From Tubiluchus corallicola (lineage: Eukaryota > Priapulida > Priapulimorpha > Priapulimorphida > Tubiluchidae): a DNA stretch of 64,000 nucleotides. Numbering within the stretch: the stretch's first letter is position 1; every line of letters starts with the position of its first letter. The translations under genes and the position numbers were made by a program. A model generated the notes under the pieces. It searched no databases and had not been told where the DNA came from. It worked only from the letters and a program-made list of their open reading frames with translations. The stretch spans positions 478,097 through 542,096 of the forward strand of contig JAQGDQ010000083.1 in the NCBI GenBank assembly GCA_030141605.1, in the 5' to 3' direction. Of the stretch, positions 37,392 to 50,209 are shown piece after piece.

Positions 37392-37463
37392 ATGACGTCA
37401 CCGAGAAGCGCATTAACTCTACACAGTAATGGCATCTTGACTAAGAAAGCCATCGTCCACGCC
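37392..37463 (+). CDS. Weak candidate first coding exon
   Basis: ATG (context TTGAAATGA) opens 24 codons reading MTSPRSALTLHSNGIL and TKKAIVHA, which end exactly at a consensus donor GCC|GTAAGT. The exon leaves in phase 0. GC content is locally higher than around it. No second exon was identified, and a short frame meeting a donor can occur by chance. Confidence 0.22.
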
Positions 37464-37930
37464 GTAAGTATATTAAGAGTTGACTCCATTAGCTCAAAGA
37501 ATGCATTAAGGGCAGTCGAAGCCGCTCATTCAGTCATTCTGCTCTAGGTGATCGGATCGTGACGTTTATAGCATAAATTTAACCAGAGAAAACGTCTTGA
37601 ATGCGTATGATTATAGTCAGTCACGATTGCTGTGATTTAGCTAGATAAACTGTAAAATGTTCATTCAAATGACACGTTTTTACAAGTGTTAAAACCTAGT
37701 CATTCAAGATTATGGTTCACTATCTTTATCAAGTTAAAACACATGCTCTTTTTGTCTGGTCTTTCGCTATGTAGACCCTATTAGAAGAATTGAGACAGTT
37801 CCATTACTACCTCTTGCCCCTCTTTTAAAAATTAAGACCCCGACACAGGCTCATCCTCAGGGTAATGGGTATGAATTATTTAAAATGTGCAAGTTGGACA
37901 CAATTTTACTCAGCATTAATGTCATGATAG

Positions 37931-37932
37931 TC

Positions 37933-37966
<34 letters not shown>

Positions 37967-37972
37967 CAATGG
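37931..37972. repeat. (GAT)n microsatellite
   Basis: ATGATG triplets after TCATGATAGTC; a short Met homopolymer frame results. Confidence 0.95.
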
Positions 37973-38079
37973 CAGTGACGACGACAGGGATAATGCTGAC
38001 TGTTACGATGTTAACATTCCATACGAGCATTCAGACAAAAGCAACTCACGGCTTAATCTCATCCTGTGAGTGAACCAGT

Positions 38080-38520
38080 CAACCAACTGCCCAGGTAGGC
38101 AGTAAACTAGCCAGTCACCAACAAACTACCTAATTAACCAACTAACTAACTAACCACCCAACCAACCAATCGAGCAGCCAACAAACTATTTAACAAACAC
38201 GTTAACTAATTAACTAATAGCTAATTCCCATTTGACTGATTGGTTGCTTGACTGAATGAATGACTGGCTAAGCAGCCAACAAATTACCGAGTAGACTCGT
38301 AACTAACCAATTATTCACTCACTGTTAGCTAGCTAGCCTGTTAGGTAGTTAGTTGGCTAGCCACGTGGAGCTACCAGCCAGCTAACCAACTAACCAATCA
38401 AACAAAGAACCAAAAAACAACATGCGTGGCTGCTCCTTAAGCAGAAAGATAGTTATCTAGTAAACTGGCCGAGAATGTATTTAATTAATTAAGTAATTAA
38501 TTAACTAAGTGACTTGATTA
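38080..38520. repeat. Degenerate AACT/CCAA tetramer region
   Basis: Words such as AACTAACTAACTAACC, CCAACCAACCAAT, GTTAGTTGG and TAATTAATTAAGTAATTAA recur on both strands. It looks like a decayed tetranucleotide array with internal inverted pieces. Confidence 0.7.
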
Positions 38521-38639
38521 CTTAACTGACTTACTAGCGGTTTTGTATTCTTGGTAGTATTGGCATCATTGATAGATTAGAATTCTGTGTAGCTTAGAAA
38601 GCTTTCTGTATGACAGTTTGGCGAAAATAATGGAATGGA

Positions 38640-40620
38640 TTGATATAAATGAGTGTGTGGGGCATGTTGGAAGAGGAGTCATTTAGGTGCATAAAAGTGT
38701 ATCAGTATTTCGCCCGCTGTTGGAGCATCTGCGAAATTTTTCAAGCCAAACTGTTTGTCGCAAAGCTTCTGGTCGAAAGATGTATGGTCAGGATCATAGG
38801 ACCCGATATTTAAAGAAGTTTATGGTGGCCTTTTGGCCCATTTAATTGACCCAAAGATTTCATCTTTCACTTGTACGTCGCCCATCAATAGAAAATGTTT
38901 TGGGTTGTAAGGACAAAAGTCAAGGTCACGGGACCAAATACTTGAAGAAGATTTGTGACTCAAAGATATGACCTGCTGTTGTCGTGAGGGGATGCTCTGC
39001 TTTGCAGTAAACTGGTTGACTAGTTTGAATAGCTTATTTTACACACTGTTGTATTTACTTTTGGGCAGCCCAAGAATCTGTTAGACAAGAACATTTCGCG
39101 TTGACCTAGACGTACGCATAAGAGCAGAAAAACTAATCGCGCAAAAGGTTATTCATGTGTTTTTACCAGAACCAAACGCTAGACGCAAGAAGCTTAGAAT
39201 AGATGCAATACTCAGTATGAAGACGTTTGGCATAAGTTAATCATGTCCAGTGCCGTGGACCACGAACAGTCAATATTGCACGAAGATTCCACATATTGCA
39301 GGTTTTGTTCTGTTTAATGGGATTTACCGGCGGTTGAAAAAGTATCTCTTTCTGCCAGAAGCCTCGCTCAGCTTTTAACCTATTGAAATTGCAACATGTA
39401 ATGCGATTAACCGCTATTGAGAGGAAACGGTTTGAATTTCTTTAGGATGTAACTCTCTAAGTGCTGAGAGAGCTGACATTTTACTGCTTCGTTTTGCAAG
39501 GCGTACTTCCTTGGAATAATAAGTTAACAAACGTCAGCGGTTAAAACTGCACGAATCCTCTGTGATGGTGGATTCGTTTATTGACATTTCTCGTTTTCTA
39601 CAAAAACGGCGTCACAATCTTGCACACGAGTTGACTTGACGACTTGGTGTTTGTCAAGGTCACTGTTAGTACAACTTTGACTGTCTATGCTTGACTGACT
39701 CCTTGCGGAAGACAAATGACGGCAAAATGCAAACGAAAACAGGATAATATTATTTATATCTGATTTTGAAGTACGGTGACGTGTGTAAATTCTAACACCT
39801 ATAATAACACCAAAATTTTCCTGATAATTTAATAATGGTTTAAAAACTTAACCATGGGCCAAGGACCCTAACTATTGACGACATCACGAAAAAAACAGAA
39901 AATTTCAACTGCACAATCATATCACGAGCGTGTTGCACTTGTTTGCGAAAGTGAAAATTGACCGACATTCAAATTAAAATTCAAAATGTTTAATGTGATC
40001 TAGAAAAACTCGGCAAATTCTAAATTTAAAATTTAAATTTTAAGTGCACAGGTCACAATTGGACACTACTCTGAAAAATTTTAAGTACAGCGCGTTCCCG
40101 AGATGCAGGTGCTGGTACCCATCTACTAAAATGACAAAATGCACGTGGCAGCGAAGAGGTAGCCCCGCGAGATTACGTTACTGCGGTAATAGTTCTTTCA
40201 TGTAAGTCATTCTTGAAAAAAAAACAGTATGTTACCTTTTAATATTTTAAAGGGTAGATTGTTTGGTATATAGTTTAAGATTAGGCCGATTTTCCTTTAA
40301 CTATTAAAATTTCAATTGTTTTAGTTTTGCAAATTGATTCTTTCTTGGTTTAATGAACTATTAACACCAAGTTTTTAAACAAAAGCTTTGAATTTAATTT
40401 CGAGATGTTCTTTGGTAAAGGAAACACTTAGGTTTGAGTGTCTGCAGGTGTGGCGTCTTTACAAATATATGGTTTACTCGCGGATCGTAGGGTCACATGA
40501 ATGCTTGTCTATTGGGCGTTTAGGCCAGATGTGCAGATTCGATTTACAAACTTTAACATAATTTAGTATATTACTTGAGAAACTGATTGGTGGTGGGGAA
40601 AACGAATTCCTAAAATGAAA
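38640..40620. other. Intergenic; one diverged direct repeat
   Basis: GGTCAGGATCATAGGACCCG (about 38788) and GTCAAGGTCACGGGACCAAA (about 38919) start two diverged copies of about 131 bp. The rest shows no gene. At 40020-40045 there is a short AAATTTAAAATTTAAA palindrome. Confidence 0.5.
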
Positions 40621-40843
40621 ACCAGCACCCAGTTAAGCAAAGACGTGGCTTTTATTCATACACAACGTCTACAACCTTTCGACACGGTTAAGGTCATGAG
40701 TATAGCGCTGAGTTGTCTGACAGTAGGTCGGTTGCTATTGGCAAACCTGAAATCAGTGCCATACTCACGACCTTAACTGTGTCGAAACGTTGCACATATT
40801 GTGCCTGAATAAAAGACATGTCTTTGCTTAAATAAGTGCCGGT
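40621..40843. repeat. Foldback element with 83-bp inverted arms
   Basis: 40621-40703 and about 40760-40843 are reverse complements with a few mismatches (for example TTAAGCAAAGAC..., TTTTATTCA, GACAC(G/A)GTTAAGGTC(A/G)TGAGTAT). The loop is about 56 bp. The right arm contains GTGTCGAAACGTTGC, a word type common at the ends of invertebrate foldback and retroelement repeats. Confidence 0.85.
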
Positions 40844-43800
40844 CGTTATATTCATTTTAAAATTTTGCATATGTTTTATCAGCAAAAATTATTTCCCAGT
40901 GTTACCTCTAAGTAGCGTAGCTCAGCGTATTTAAATCACTTTTAGAACAGCTTGCTTACAAAATTTTAGTTTTAATTTTGCGTTTGGAAAAGATTTTTGC
41001 AGTCACCAAGCTGGCAGTGACGAAATTATGCGGTGTTTATCTTTGGAGAAGACAAATCAAATTAGTCAGAACCAGCATCATAAATCACAAGCAGCAGAAT
41101 CTGTTTTGTTGTTCGTGAAGCAATTCTGCCCACTCACTTTATGTTCTTACTAGGCTTTTAGTACGCATTCTGTTTCGAGGCAAAATAGCATTTTTATTGA
41201 ACTATATAAAATTTATTTGTGTTTTATGTCAATTTTATTGGTGTAGCTGCATGGGCCGGGATGCTCGGTCGTTATTTTCTGCTGAAATATAATTTGGAAC
41301 ATGGTAGGAAGCCAAAGACAACAACGGTCAACTTCAACAACATACGACGAAATTATCTTAAAAACCTTTTTGGGCACTTCATACTAAAATTAGCAATTTT
41401 TGATTTAAAAAATCCAGCACTGCAATCCAAAACAGCTCGTTTCACTTCGCCAACAGACAGAAGTCGCTTAAGATATTGAGTTTATTTTGCTGTCATCACT
41501 TAGACTTTGAAAAATACATCAACGAAATTTGCAATAAACTGTCTGTGAATCACAAGGCTAACTGATACTAGTTATCTCTGTATGGAAATTTTCAGGCGCG
41601 GTGGTAGCCGCCATTCACTTGAAAATCGTGACGTCATCTGGTGGACTTCGTGACGATATAAGCCAAACTTCCCAGAAGGTTTGGTCTTTCCTTTAATAGA
41701 GAACAGCCTCATTATTTAAGTTGTTAGTGCGAAATGACACATTCAAATTCAATATTCTGTGATTATCTAACTTTCGTGTAACAGACAGGTCAGTAAATTT
41801 CGCGCCTTAAGATTGCCTATCGTTTATCAATGATTTTCGCGCCTTAAGATTTCACGCCATTTGTCTTGGATCACTGGCTCAATGGGCTTTAAACAGGAGG
41901 TGTTATTGGCGGTTGGTGGTTTGAATATACGGGAACATTTTGGTTGTCGGTAGTGTGTGAGAAAATGTATTTACATTGGGTTTTTTGCTAGATATTTGAT
42001 TTGTTAATATTAATGTGCCTGAACCTTAACTCTCAAGACTAGGGCAATGATGTAAGTAATAATTATATTTAGTAAAGTAATTTGAATTGTGTTTAGTAAC
42101 TTGAAACGTAATTAGAGTGTGTGGTAGGAAATTTAATTAGTCTAGAAAAGGTTTCAGATGATTTGTGATGCAGAATATTGGCAGTATATATTACTTTCTG
42201 GACTTTTTTAATATTGTATGTCCATAACGACAGCTTCATTTTCATATTGTAAGTTTCAGCATGTCAGACAATAGCACATTTGCTTTAAATGTTCTGTGTA
42301 GTTTGTTTCTTGTCATTTCTTTACTTGTTTTTTTTTTGTTTAGAATAAACAACTATGCAACCTAAGATGTTTTCTTGTACCCGTTACATTTCATATTACA
42401 AATCACCATTCCATTCCATAAAGTTTCAGTTTTATTCTTCAAGATAATTTGCCCACAAACGCCAAAAGTTGAACTGATGTCATCTGCCATACATCACAAA
42501 ATAAATCAATTCCTTAGTAAGTCAGTGAAGAAAGAAGTTTCTCTATTCAATTTCCCTTATAGACTCTTTCTAGCAACATAATTTTACTTCATGGATGAAA
42601 AACTCATTACTTGGCGAATATTACAGCAACAACTGTTTGTTAACTTCACAAAACGATTTGAAGGATATTTCAGGACAATTTAACTCCTTGATTACCTGAT
42701 CAAAGCGTCAAGTTAATGTTTAGTAGTATTTTGTCAACACCTTAGCGGCTGGTGTTTCAAATTCGTACACTAATTGAAGCTACGTTCTTCAAAACACAGC
42801 AGCCATCAATGCTTGGTTAGTTTTCCACTAAGAGGTGGAAGATAGCAGATAGGTATAATATTTAATCTATAATCTATAATAAGCTATAATAGTTACTAAT
42901 ATAGACTAAGCTTCTTAACACCTTACTTTCTTATAATCATGTATATAGAGTACACTTATAATTTCGTGCCTTTTTAATACATTGTAATTATATCATATGA
43001 TCAGAATATATAACAAAGAGAAAAGACAATTTTTAGTTTCTTGTTGATGAGAAAAACGGAACCTTACGCTAAAGGAAAAGATTTATAAGAAAATCATGTC
43101 TTTTTAAAACCGCCGATGCTCTTTTTTTTGGATTCCTTGTTCTAAACTGCCAAAAAACATCAAAATGTAATACTAGACGGATTATAAGTAACTCTGGCGC
43201 TTGACATGTCGCAACAAACAGAATTTCTTGCAGAAAGAGGGCGGCACAAGTCATCACAATTCGCTTGGGAGTTGCTGAGCAAGATGCCGATGATGAAAAT
43301 GGTGATGATGATAATGATGACGACCATAGCTAGCGATCAAAGCGTGCTGGGATGTAAACCCTCATCTAAGAATTAGTTCACGCGTTACACTTTCGATGTA
43401 AGAGCCCTCTTCTGGCAACGCAAAAATTGGGTTCACTCCTTTACAACGACCCCAGTTTGCACATATTGCTAAAATGCGTAGAAGAAGGATTTTTGTACTT
43501 TTCGAGCGTATCCTTGCTTTTCATGGTGGAATGAACGCAATTTTCACCATTCCGTATCCAAGAAATCGTTGTTGCGTTCAGCTGCACAAGAGAAATGGCT
43601 GCTATTACGTGTTAGCAAGAAAGATCGATGTCGTATATAGTTAAATAACATGGACTTTGTATTACTACGATACAAAAGCTTAAATTATGTACCCCGAATG
43701 TTACACATTACTGTATACATGTACATGTACATGTTATGAGTGTGACTCATAAGCGCCCAAAGAACAAATACCAAAATTTTCATAAAAATGAAAAACATGG

Positions 43801-44215
43801 AATGAAATAGTTTAACAAATGATGATACATAGCCACAATTAATTTGATTTTGAAAGTAGACCTTGAAAAACAGGAATGTTATCAAGTTGGAACACATTCT
43901 GGAATAAGTAGGTATTATATTAGACTATAAATAATTGATGATTCAGCAAAGACATACAAGAGCACTCAGAATTGTAACATCGTGGCACGTGAATTACAAT
44001 CTAGTGTGTGGCTATCTGATTTTAAATTCGAACACGAAATAATTTTGATGAATGAACATTAAGTCACAAGAAAATACCCTTCATAAATGAAGCCTAAAAA
44101 TTCATTTTCAAATTTTATATAGCTTACATACTATCGTATTCCGCTCAGAGCATGCGTTAGCAGCAACGCTGCATGAAACGTGTCAATTCAATTTATTTAA
44201 ACGCCCTATACAGGT
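40844..44215. other. Long stretch without a supported gene
   Basis: An ORF at 41219-41479 begins VNFIGVAAWAGMLGRYFLLK, faintly like the start of a CrcB/FEX fluoride-channel helix, but it has no conserved core. TTTCGCGCCTTAAGATT is repeated at about 41797 and 41834. A short GAT-rich stretch lies at 43280-43325, and (TACATG)n at about 43715. Confidence 0.4.
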
Positions 44216-44806
44216 AAGTCGTTTGAAACAAGTTTAGATAACATTGGGTAATGTTTGAAAAAATAATCAGAGCATTTGTAGCGCAACCCTCGCTAACTAA
44301 GAAAAACCTGAATTCATTGTATCTTGTCAAAATTAAAAACACGTTTTTTGGTGAGTCAGTGGTGCACACTTGGAAGGTGAGCCAGTAACATTTTAACAAT
44401 TTCAAATTACTAAGGATTTTCTTTTCTAGTTACATAAGCCTTACAAACAGGTAAGCGTCAGGCAAAGTTGTACAACTTTGTGCGGAAAGTTTTTTTCGGG
44501 ACGTACTTAAATACCATTTTCTCCCCCTTTAATAAAACTATACAGCCACTCCAGTGCATTTTGTAATATTGGATGCCATGTGCGTTTACAATATTGTAGA
44601 TATAAGTGTTTCACAAACTCATACAACTAACATGCCATTAGAAAACTAAGAAAAAGAGGTGAATTGCATTTATTATTTATTCTATCAGTCACAAAGTTTT
44701 GTAGAAAAAATCACGGTAAGTTTTAGCCAAAGATGATATCAAATAAAAGATAGACACAGACTCGCAATACAGAGATTCATGGTTTGGTAATCCTAGGGCA
44801 ATCAGA
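44216..44806 (+). repeat. Family 4 copy, plus flanking direct-repeat unit
   Basis: 44216-44530 aligns with the left arm 27147-27480 (AAGTTTAGATAACATTG, GAGTCAGTGG, GGTGAGCCAG, TACATAAGCCT). 44486-44806 is repeated at 45767-46072, with shared TTTAGCCAAAGATGATATCA and TGGTTTGGTAATCCTAGG. Confidence 0.75.
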
Positions 44807-45766
44807 AGTAGCTAGATGCTTTCGATTTGACGCGGTCAAGTTAAGCAACGTCAAGATTGGCTAACAAATAGATAGATGACTATCTGAAAAATAGAGTGTT
44901 GTCTTCTGCCCTGCCACGTCAGTTGTTTACCTCATTGAACGAAGATTTGACTCGCTTGATCATTTTAGACAATTATCCTTGATTACTAAATAGGCTCCGG
45001 TCCCTCCGTGGTGTTTACATTAAACAGAATGTTCAGCTGAATGCTGCATACCAACCTGCCGAACTGTATATTAAAATAATTAATGTCAAATTCATCACGC
45101 ATTTTAAATTGCATTACGAAGCGTGCATTGTAATTGCAAATTACCAATGGCTCATGACTGGAAAATTAATAATCAGTTTAGCTTTCCGTGTAAAATAATA
45201 ATAAACCGCGTTCACAACGTTTAATTTGCTTTTTCATGTCAGCTGGGGGAATTGAGGGTCTTTCCGTGTAAAATTCTGTAAACGTTAGTTCATATAGACT
45301 CCGGTTTCTTTCACGAAGAAAACCTTAATAAATGCAATACAAGGATAATTTTTGTAGCAGTTTCTGATCTTGCACTTGGAGACGTGAGTTGCCATTTTAC
45401 AAACGATTATCTCCTGAACAGTAAATCCCACGGGCCATAAACAAGTAAATAATTCACGCTCAACGACTACGCGGCGCATTTGTACTAATCGTTTTGACAC
45501 TCAACACTGGCTTCGTCCATACATCTTCTACAACTACATGAATCAGTCAAGCATGAAATGAGCGCCAAGGAATCGGTGGCAAACGTAATACTAATTCCAG
45601 CGAGATTGATTTGTGCTATTAACCGCCAGTCGATTGCTCACAAATTGGTTTCATTTAAATAAAGTTGTGGAAGTTGCAGGCGCTAAAACCAGTGTTAGAA
45701 GCTGAAATAACCATTTAGTGTGTTTACAATCTTCTTACACCTTGTTTTCATTTAGAAAAGAGGCTA
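44807..45766. other. Sequence between the two direct-repeat units
   Basis: About 1 kb with no recognised gene. It could be the interior of one element bounded by the direct repeats, but no polymerase or transposase word was seen. Confidence 0.4.
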
Positions 45767-46072
45767 GAGTTTTTGGGACTCACTTTTTAAAATAGCATTT
45801 ACATTCCCCTTTAATAAACCTGTACAGCCACTTCTGTGTATTTTCTAATACTGGATGCCATGTCAGTTTTTACACTATTGTAGATATCTGTATTTCACCA
45901 ACTCATGCAAATAACATGCGACTAAAAAACTATAAAATTGGAATGAATTGCAGACAATCATTTACTTAATCATTCACAAACGTTTTCTGGCAGTACTCAC
46001 GGTGAGCTTTAGCCAAAGATGATATCAAATAAAACAGAGAATCATACTCGTGGTTTGGTAATCCTAGGACAC
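45767..46072 (+). repeat. Second unit of the 44.5 kb direct repeat
   Basis: It matches 44486-44806 with small indels: CCCTTTAATAAA.CTGTACAGCCACT, ATGCCATGT, TTTAGCCAAAGATGATATCA. The copies differ at roughly one base in six by eye, so this is not a recent LTR pair. Confidence 0.72.
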
Positions 46073-46880
46073 GTAGTTGGTGGTTCTAAAAAATGGTTTA
46101 TCGAGGAAACTCTGTTGCTGTGCAAACAGCGCTGTATTAGCATATTTATCTAATAAATGTAAACCATTGACTAAATAACATGGACGTGATTACCAATAAA
46201 TTTCTTCCAGTTTCAGAATAAATAATAGTAGTTCCAACGAAAGGAAAGTGATGACAAATTTGCTCTCAAGAATGCGAACACGAACTGAAGCACAATCCTA
46301 CCTATGTATCCCGCCGACATCGGGGATAAGCTTCCTCCAGACTTCGTTGTCTAGCAACTATTTACTGAAAACCATCATAGAAGCAGTAGTTGTTACCATT
46401 TTAGTGAGAACAAGAGTGAAAGATAGACTGAAGGAAAAGAAAACAGGAGAAAGGCACAGGGAGAGGAGAAGGGAGAGAGGAAGAAAGGGGGCGGTAAGAA
46501 AGGCAAGAAGGAAGAACTATTGTAAAAAGAATGTTAATCCACAACAGAAAAGAAAAACTAATTCTTCTAGCCATTAAGTTGTTATTTCTCTAAAGATAAC
46601 TAATGTCACTTACTTTGCACCACTGTTAAATATCTTTGATCTGTGGTAAAAGTAAATGTCACTAGCAGGGAAAAAAAATAACAGGAAAATATGGGTAAAA
46701 AGAGGATAAAAAGAAAAATCGTTTTAAAGACAATTGCAAAGGAGACAAAGTTAAAAAATGTTGACATGAAATTGTGGATAAAAATGATATAAAAAGTAAG
46801 TAAGTGAAGTCAGAAGTCAGGTGGTAAAAAGGCAAAAGAAACAAAGACATCAGAGAACCGGATTTGAACCTGTAATCACC

Positions 46881-46953
46881 GGAGCAACGTTGTTTATGTT
46901 ATCATGGCTTTCGCTTTGCAAGCGAAATGTCACTGGTTCAAATCCAGACTCCT
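46881..46953 (+). tRNA. tRNA-Ala(UGC)-like relic
   Basis: A good anticodon arm TTCGC-TTTGCAA-GCGAA (anticodon TGC) and a T arm ACTGG-TTCAAAT-CCAGA are in the right spacing. The acceptor stem cannot pair and the D arm is poor. A (CTTT)n stretch follows. It is probably a tRNA-derived SINE fragment or dead tRNA gene. Another B-box-like GGTTCAAATCCGG lies on the minus strand at 46858-46870. Confidence 0.35.
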
Positions 46954-46959
46954 TTCTTT

Positions 46960-48830
46960 CTTTCTGTTGAGTTTATTTTCAAAATTTCGTGTGTACCATC
47001 ACGTCATTGTCAAAAATCATAAATATCATTTCTTTCAAAGTGGGATCTACGTAATCAACACAACCTGTACTAAAATCATACTGGCTTTTAGACATACTGG
47101 CTTCTGGCCAAGATCTGGTTAGTATCATCATCACTTCAGAGTGAAGCCAGAAACCCCGAATAGCTTGAAATATTTATTGCGCGTCATACGCGTTCATTCT
47201 GAAATACCAGCAATGTGACAGACATATAAACTATCCCGGGCGCAAGCTGAACAGTAGATGACAACGTTTTCATCAAAGCCAGAATAGAATCTCACATTCG
47301 ATAGAGATTGCAAAGACAAGTAGCCTTCCAACGCACATGTTTAGCTTCACGTTGCGTAAATTATCAATCATATTATCTATATTTATAATTATATTACAGT
47401 AATCACCGAAAAAATACTTGCTCCAGAAGAACAAAAACATTGAACTGCTGGTGACCCCCCCCCCTCAAATCGGGGGCAAAGCAGCCTAATAATGATTTCA
47501 ACATAACTAGAATAAAGCACACGTGAATTGAATAACACTGTTAGCTATAATTGTTGTTTGTTAAATCCAGCTGAAAGAATTTAGATTATCTGCAATGGCT
47601 AAATTAATTGAGTCACGACTGTAGAAAATTAAAGAAAAGCGACAGCGACGTAAACCAGCTAAAGAAACTGTATCTACTCTCTCCATGCAGCTGGTAGCAG
47701 GAAAACTCTAGGCCTAGTCAGAAGCAAGCATAGAAACGAAGACGAACCACTTCTGCTCAACCTGTTTACGGCTGTATCTGCAAAGTACAGCATATCTTGA
47801 CCTTCCCTTTCTAACTTTCTCAAACTAGTGTACATGTCAGAGTCTGATTCAAAACGGAGCCTGATTAGTTGAAAGGCAAAGAATGTGAAAAATTAGCCAA
47901 TAAGAGTCTAAATATTTGCAAAAAAAGGTAATTCAGAAAATTTGGGAATAAACTACTGGTATTTTCAGGGGTGACATTAACACTACTTTAGAAGAAAAGG
48001 TAGATGTTGTGCAGAGTGGACCACCCAGGCCCCTGCGCTACAATATAGTAATCACGACAAGGGAAATTAGTTCGTGTAGAGGGCTTCACCAGTTGAAAGT
48101 GTTTCCTTTCACGGGAGTTAATACGTTTTACACAGCTTCCAAAGACATGACATTTAATGGTGAACTTATGATTGCGGTAGCGATAAACATGATTTCAATG
48201 AGTATCAATTAGGGGAGAATTTGTTCAGCATAATTTATGTTCAATACACGTTTTCAGTTGCTAGTTAATAAGCCAATGGTAGAAAATATACATAACCGAA
48301 TTTTATCGTTCATAAAACGAATTCAATTTAGTATGCGGTTTATTCAGGCTTTGCATCAGCTTCCTTTTACAAATACCGAATCCCATTCAATCAGCGTATG
48401 CAAATTTAGCTTTACATGAGGATTTGCTGAAAACAATTTTGCCCGGTAAATGGAATGGCTCTTATACGTGCACAGCGCAATTGCGTCTTTGTGTTGCTTA
48501 AATCGTTCATGAAGAAACTAAATGAGGCGAGTTAGTGAGGTGGGCTATTCAAGTTTGTAGTGATCAATTCTTTCTTCTAACGTTTGCCTCTTTTTGTGCC
48601 TTATAGGGCAACTGCCACTGTTACGCAGAAAAATTCCAATGTAAAAACTACCTTGGCAAATTTAAACTGGAATTTTAAACGGATTAAGTATGTGTAAATT
48701 CCTATTCATCAAATAAAATCGTCAAAACGAATGACAACAGTCGTGTCTTTGTTAGATTTGCATTGCATATTTACATGTAGAGCTGGCTGAAAATGATCTA
48801 CGAAGTGATCAACTCAAATATTGTATTTGA
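46960..48830. other. Intergenic, nothing recognised
   Basis: No supported gene. A run of C lies at 47455-47464. Frames at 48009-48212 and 46248-46577 do not resemble known proteins; the latter is Arg/Lys/Glu-rich because of purine-rich DNA. Confidence 0.45.
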
Positions 48831-48896
48831 ATGTCTGTTCAGAAATTGTTTGACAGTAGCGGTAATGGCTTTGATAGGGGTCAAGTACTGATAGTG

Positions 48897-48996
48897 GTAG
48901 CGATAATGGTAGTGGTAGTGGTAGTGGTAGTGGTAGTGGTAGTGGTAGTGGTAGTGGTAGTGGTAGTGGTAGTGGTAGTGGTAGTGGTAGTGGTAA

Positions 48997-49047
<51 letters not shown>

Positions 49048-50205
49048 TGGTAGTGGTAGTGGTAGTGGTAGTGGTAGTGATAGTGGTAGTGGTAGTGGTA
49101 GTGGTAGTGGTAGTGGTAGTGGTAGTGGTAGTGGTAGTGGTAGTGGTAGTGGTAGTGGTAGTGGTAGTGGTAGTGGTAGTGCTAGTGCCAGTGGTAGTGA
49201 TAGTGGTAGTGACAGTGGTAGTGGTAGTGGTAGTGGTAGTGGTAATGGTAGTTGTAGTTATAGTTGTAGTTGTAGTGGTAGTGGTAGTGCTAGTGCTAGA
49301 GCTTCCTGTAGTTGTAGTGGTAGTGGTAGTTGTAGTGGTAGTTGTGATGGTAGTGGTAGTGGTAGTGGTAGTGGTAGTGGTAGTGGTAGTTGTAGTGGTA
49401 ATGGTAGTGGTAGTCGTCGTGATAGTGGTACTGGTAGTAGTAGTGGTAGTTGTGATGGTAGTGGTAGTGGTGGTTGTGATGGTAGTGGTAGTGGTAGTGG
49501 TAGTGGTAGTGGTAGTGGTAGTGGTAGTGCTAGTGCTAGTGCCAGTGGTAGTGATAGTAGTAGTGACAGTGGTAGTGGTAGTGGTACTGGTAGTGGTAGT
49601 GGTAGTTGTGGTGGTAGTGGTAGTGGTAATGGTAGTTGTGGTGGTAGTGGTAGTGGTAGTCGTTGTGATAGTGGTACTGGTAGTGGTAGTGGTAGTGCCA
49701 GTGGTAGTGATAGTGGTAGTGACAGTGGTAGTGGTAGTGGTAGTGGTAGTGGTAGTGCTAGTGGTAGTTGTGGTGGTAGTGATAGTGGTAGTTGTGGTGG
49801 TAGTGATAGTGGTAGTCGTTGTGATAGTGGTACTGGTAGTGGTAGTGGTAGTCGTTGTGATAGTGGTACTGGTAGTGGTAGTGGTAATGGTAGTTGTGGT
49901 GGTAGTGGTAGTCGTTGTGATAGTGGTAGTGGTAGTGGTAGTGCTAGTGCTAGTGCCAGTGGTAGTGATAGTGATAGTGCTAGCGACAGTGGTAGTGGTA
50001 GTGGTAGTGGTAGTGGTAGTTGAGGTGGTAGTGGTAGTCGTTGTGATAGTGGTACTGGTAGTGGTAGCGCTTGTGCTTGTGCTTGTGGTAGTGGTAGTGG
50101 TAATGGTATGGTAGTGGTAGTGGTAGTGGTCGTGGTCGTGGTAGTGGTAGTGGTAGTGGTAGTGGTAGTGGTAGTGGTAGTGGTATGATAGTGGTAGTGT
50201 TAGTG
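48897..50205. repeat. (GGTAGT)n hexanucleotide array, about 1.3 kb
   Basis: GGTAGT is the base unit with many single-base variants (TGTAGT, GGTAAT, GATAGT, GCTAGT, CGTTGT) that form higher-order blocks, for example GTCGTTGTGATAGTGGTACT at about 49656, 49816, 49850 and 50035. The variants are rarely frame-breaking because the unit is six bases, so a 427-codon poly-Val frame spans it; this is not a gene. Confidence 0.97.
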
Positions 50206-50209
50206 CATA

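Noticed and set aside
41219-41479. CrcB/FEX-like start (GVAAWAGMLGRYF)
   Set aside because: Only about 13 residues resemble a glycine-rich helix; none of the conserved channel core follows.
46881-46953. Functional tRNA-Ala gene
   Set aside because: The acceptor stem does not pair and the D arm is irregular, so it is listed only as a relic.
48831-50114. 427-codon open frame of nearly pure Val
   Set aside because: It is the translation of the GGTAGT array; the six-base unit keeps the frame open regardless of selection.
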